From assembly GCA_030123545.1 (NCBI GenBank), contig CP126124.1, forward strand, positions 2,046,001 to 2,110,000: a stretch of DNA of 64,000 bases, given 5' to 3'. Shown piece after piece: positions 62,443 through 64,000 of the stretch (positions within the stretch are counted from its first letter, which is position 1; the number at the start of each line of letters is the position of its first letter). Position numbers and translations under genes: made by a program. The notes beneath the pieces are model-generated. The model saw only the letters and a list, made by a program, of their open reading frames with translations. It had not been told where the DNA came from and made no database searches. This DNA is from Burkholderiaceae bacterium. GTDB taxonomy: Bacteria > Pseudomonadota > Gammaproteobacteria > Burkholderiales > Burkholderiaceae_C.

Positions 62443-63480
62443 ATGATCTCTAGAGAAGGCCGCCCGATTATATCGAGCCCCCCTGTCGCAAACGCGCTGC
62501 CGCAGGCGCCCGACGACGGCGCCGAGCCGGGGGTCGAGGTCGAATGGCGCGCGTTCGCGGCCGATCGGGCGCAGCACGGCGAGCGGCTGGATCGCGTGCT
62601 GGCGGCGCTGCTGCCGGAGTTCTCGCGCAGCTATCTGCAACAGCTGATCGAGGCCGGCGCCGTGCAACTGAATGGGGCGGCCTGGCGCAAGAGCGCGACC
62701 CGGCTCAAGGCCGGCGACAGCGGCCGGATCGAACTGCGCCCCACCGCGCAGGCCCTTGCGTTTCGCCCGCAACCGCTGGTGCTGGACGTGCTGCACGAGG
62801 ACGAACATCTGCTGGTACTGAACAAGCCGGCCGGACTCGTCGTGCATCCGGCGCCGGGCCATTGGAGCGGCACGCTGCTCAACGGGCTGCTGGCGCGCGA
62901 CGACCACGCCGCGCGGCTGCCGCGCGCCGGTATCGTGCACCGGCTCGACAAGGACACGAGCGGCCTGATGGTGGTCGCGCGCAGCCGGATCGCGATGGAG
63001 GCGCTGGTGCGGCAGATCGCCGCGCGCGCGGTGGCGCGGCAGTATCTCGCGCTCGCGCATCGTGCATGGCGCGGACCGCCCGAGCGCCGGATCGACGCGG
63101 CGATCGGTCGCGATCCGCGCAACCGACTCCGCATGGCGGTCGTTGATCTAAGCGAAAACCATGGGAAGCCGGCGAATACGCTGATCAAATTGCTACAAAA
63201 CTGTGAGCAAGGCTGCTTTCTGCGGTGCACGCTCGGCACCGGGCGCACGCATCAGATCCGGGTGCATCTCGCGAGCCTCGGGCATCCGCTGGTTGCGGAC
63301 ACGCTGTACGGCGGGGCCGCGGCGGCCGGCCTCGAGCGCCAGGCGCTGCATGCGTTCCGGCTCGCGTTTCGGCATCCGGTCAGCGGCGAGGCGATGACGT
63401 TCCATGCGCCGCTGCCGGCCGACATGAACCAGGCCTTGGAGCGCTGGCAGCTACGGTACAATGGGGGCACCGAGCCCTGA
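62443..63480 (+). CDS. rluD: 23S rRNA pseudouridine synthase RluD
   Basis: RluD makes the pseudouridines at 1911, 1915 and 1917 in helix 69 of 23S rRNA. The 345-residue protein has an S4-like domain (GERLDRVLAALLPEFSRSYLQQLI, in part), LNKPAGLVVHPAPGH, catalytic Asp169 in VHRLDKDTSGL, and the end TLGTGRTHQIRVHLASLGHPL. The first 30 residues are variable and hold the bamD -10, so a downstream start is possible. A stretch near residues 245-260 (TLIKLLQNCEQGCFL) is encoded by AT-richer DNA than its surroundings. Confidence 0.93.
   Translation: MISREGRPIISSPPVANALPQAPDDGAEPGVEVEWRAFAADRAQHGERLDRVLAALLPEFSRSYLQQLIEAGAVQLNGAAWRKSATRLKAGDSGRIELRPTAQALAFRPQPLVLDVLHEDEHLLVLNKPAGLVVHPAPGHWSGTLLNGLLARDDHAARLPRAGIVHRLDKDTSGLMVVARSRIAMEALVRQIAARAVARQYLALAHRAWRGPPERRIDAAIGRDPRNRLRMAVVDLSENHGKPANTLIKLLQNCEQGCFLRCTLGTGRTHQIRVHLASLGHPLVADTLYGGAAAAGLERQALHAFRLAFRHPVSGEAMTFHAPLPADMNQALERWQLRYNGGTEP
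62467..62472 (-). promoter_or_regulatory. Candidate -10 element of bamD
   Basis: On the minus strand the hexamer reads TATAAT, 30 bases upstream of the bamD GTG. It lies inside the first codons of rluD as annotated. No good -35 was found. Confidence 0.4.
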
Positions 63481-63500
63481 GAGGCCCGCGCCTCGCTTTT
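63481..63500 (+). terminator. Weak terminator after rluD
   Basis: GAGGC-CCGC-GCCTC forms a 5-bp stem immediately after the rluD stop, followed by GCTTTT. Confidence 0.4.
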
Positions 63501-63609
63501 CAGCGGAAGGCGCGAAGTCGCGGCGACAGCAGCTTGCCGGCCGCGCTCCGAATTGATTCATCCCTGACGATGCGCCCCAGGGGCGCCTGTTCCCGGAAAT
63601 CTTCGACAA

Positions 63610-64000
63610 ATGAATACCGCGGATGCCAAACGCATCCTCGAAACGGCCTTGATCTGTACGCAGCAGCCGCTGCCGGTGCGCGACCTGCGCACCCTGTTCA
63701 ACGACGAACTCGGCCCGGACACGATCAGATCGCTGTTGGAGGAATTGCAGAACGACTGGACGCAGCGCGGCGTCGAACTGGTCTGCGTGGCCTCGGGCTG
63801 GCGCTTTCAGAGCCGGCCCGAGCTGCGCGACTACCTCGATCGCCTGCACCCGGAAAAGCCGCCGCGCTACAGCCGGGCCGCGCTCGAAACGCTGGCCATC
63901 ATCGCGTACCGGCAGCCGGTGACCCGTGGCGACATGGAAGAGATACGCGGCGTCACGATCAACTCGATGATCATCAAGCAACTCGAGGATCGCGGCTGGA
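63610..64000 (+). CDS. scpB: Segregation and condensation protein ScpB (3' end beyond window)
   Basis: ScpB is the winged-helix accessory subunit of the SMC-ScpAB condensin. The visible 130 residues start MNTADAKRILETALICTQQP and include LVCVASGWRFQSRPELRDYL, the AALETLAIIAYRQPVTRGDMEEIRG motif (in part) and IIKQLEDRGW, all diagnostic of ScpB. The ATG at 63610 lies 129 bases after rluD. The gene runs off the right edge of the window. Confidence 0.94.
   Translation, partial: MNTADAKRILETALICTQQPLPVRDLRTLFNDELGPDTIRSLLEELQNDWTQRGVELVCVASGWRFQSRPELRDYLDRLHPEKPPRYSRAALETLAIIAYRQPVTRGDMEEIRGVTINSMIIKQLEDRGW

Noticed and set aside
63451..63981. A 176-codon minus-strand frame at the right edge
   Set aside because: The plus strand encodes a clear ScpB start here; the minus frame is its shadow.

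Overview
The window looks like chromosomal DNA of a high-GC betaproteobacterium of the order Burkholderiales, most likely family Comamonadaceae. The grounds are the strong G/C preference at third codon positions, a lipoyl-domain-bearing E3 in the pyruvate dehydrogenase operon, the glcDEF, isc, aceEF-lpdA and sucAB-lpd gene orders, and short AT-cored intergenic repeats of a kind I remember from Comamonadaceae genomes. That placement is inference from gene content; no 16S gene is present.

Layout. 0-1.4 kb: a fragment of less biased composition in which the end of a Bug/TctC-type binding protein reads in frame into a NitT/TauT-type ABC ATPase. 1.4-7.5 kb: glycolate oxidase glcDEF, a LigB-type dioxygenase and, on the minus strand, an aromatic aminotransferase. 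7.6-13.5 kb: uvrB, then an iscR-iscS-iscU-iscA cluster behind two IscR-type sites, a DnaQ-like exonuclease and tRNA-Val(CAC). 13.7-17.4 kb: a YqjD/YqjE/YqjK-like trio, a bactofilin, pyrD (minus) and rpiA. 17.4-24.4 kb, all minus: a DUF4124-glutaredoxin protein, oligopeptidase A, folD and a FixLJ-like two-component pair. 24.5-31 kb: aceE-aceF-lpdA. 31-37 kb: an MFS carrier, an NlpC/P60 peptidase, an AcuI-type reductase, a PQQ-type sugar dehydrogenase and a flavin monooxygenase. 37-42 kb: the branched-chain 2-oxoacid dehydrogenase complex. 42-50.4 kb: an isochorismatase-like hydrolase, prpE and livKHMGF. 50.5-56.6 kb: sucA-sucB-(SHOCT/PspC protein)-lpd. 56.6-64 kb: zapE, a PP2C phosphatase, an XPD-like helicase, bamD, rluD and the start of scpB.

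How the genes work together. The metabolic core is unusual in that all three lipoate-dependent 2-oxoacid dehydrogenase complexes (pyruvate, branched-chain, 2-oxoglutarate), each with its own E3, lie within about 32 kb. Between them are propionyl-CoA synthetase and a branched-chain amino-acid type ABC importer, so uptake of Leu/Ile/Val-like substrates, oxidative decarboxylation, propionate activation and entry into the TCA cycle are encoded side by side.

The most striking anomaly is the IscU homologue. It aligns well with the Fe-S scaffold, but two of the three cluster-ligand cysteines are serine and the conserved aspartate is glutamate. The cluster also lacks hscB, hscA and fdx. Other points of interest are a 308-bp, nearly identical lipoyl-domain duplication shared by aceF and lpdA; a family of small AT-cored repeats that sit against gene 3' ends and in places appear to have been absorbed into coding sequence, including a signal peptide; and the SHOCT-PspC gene inside the 2-oxoglutarate dehydrogenase operon. 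No CRISPR array, integrase, transposase or prophage module was seen.
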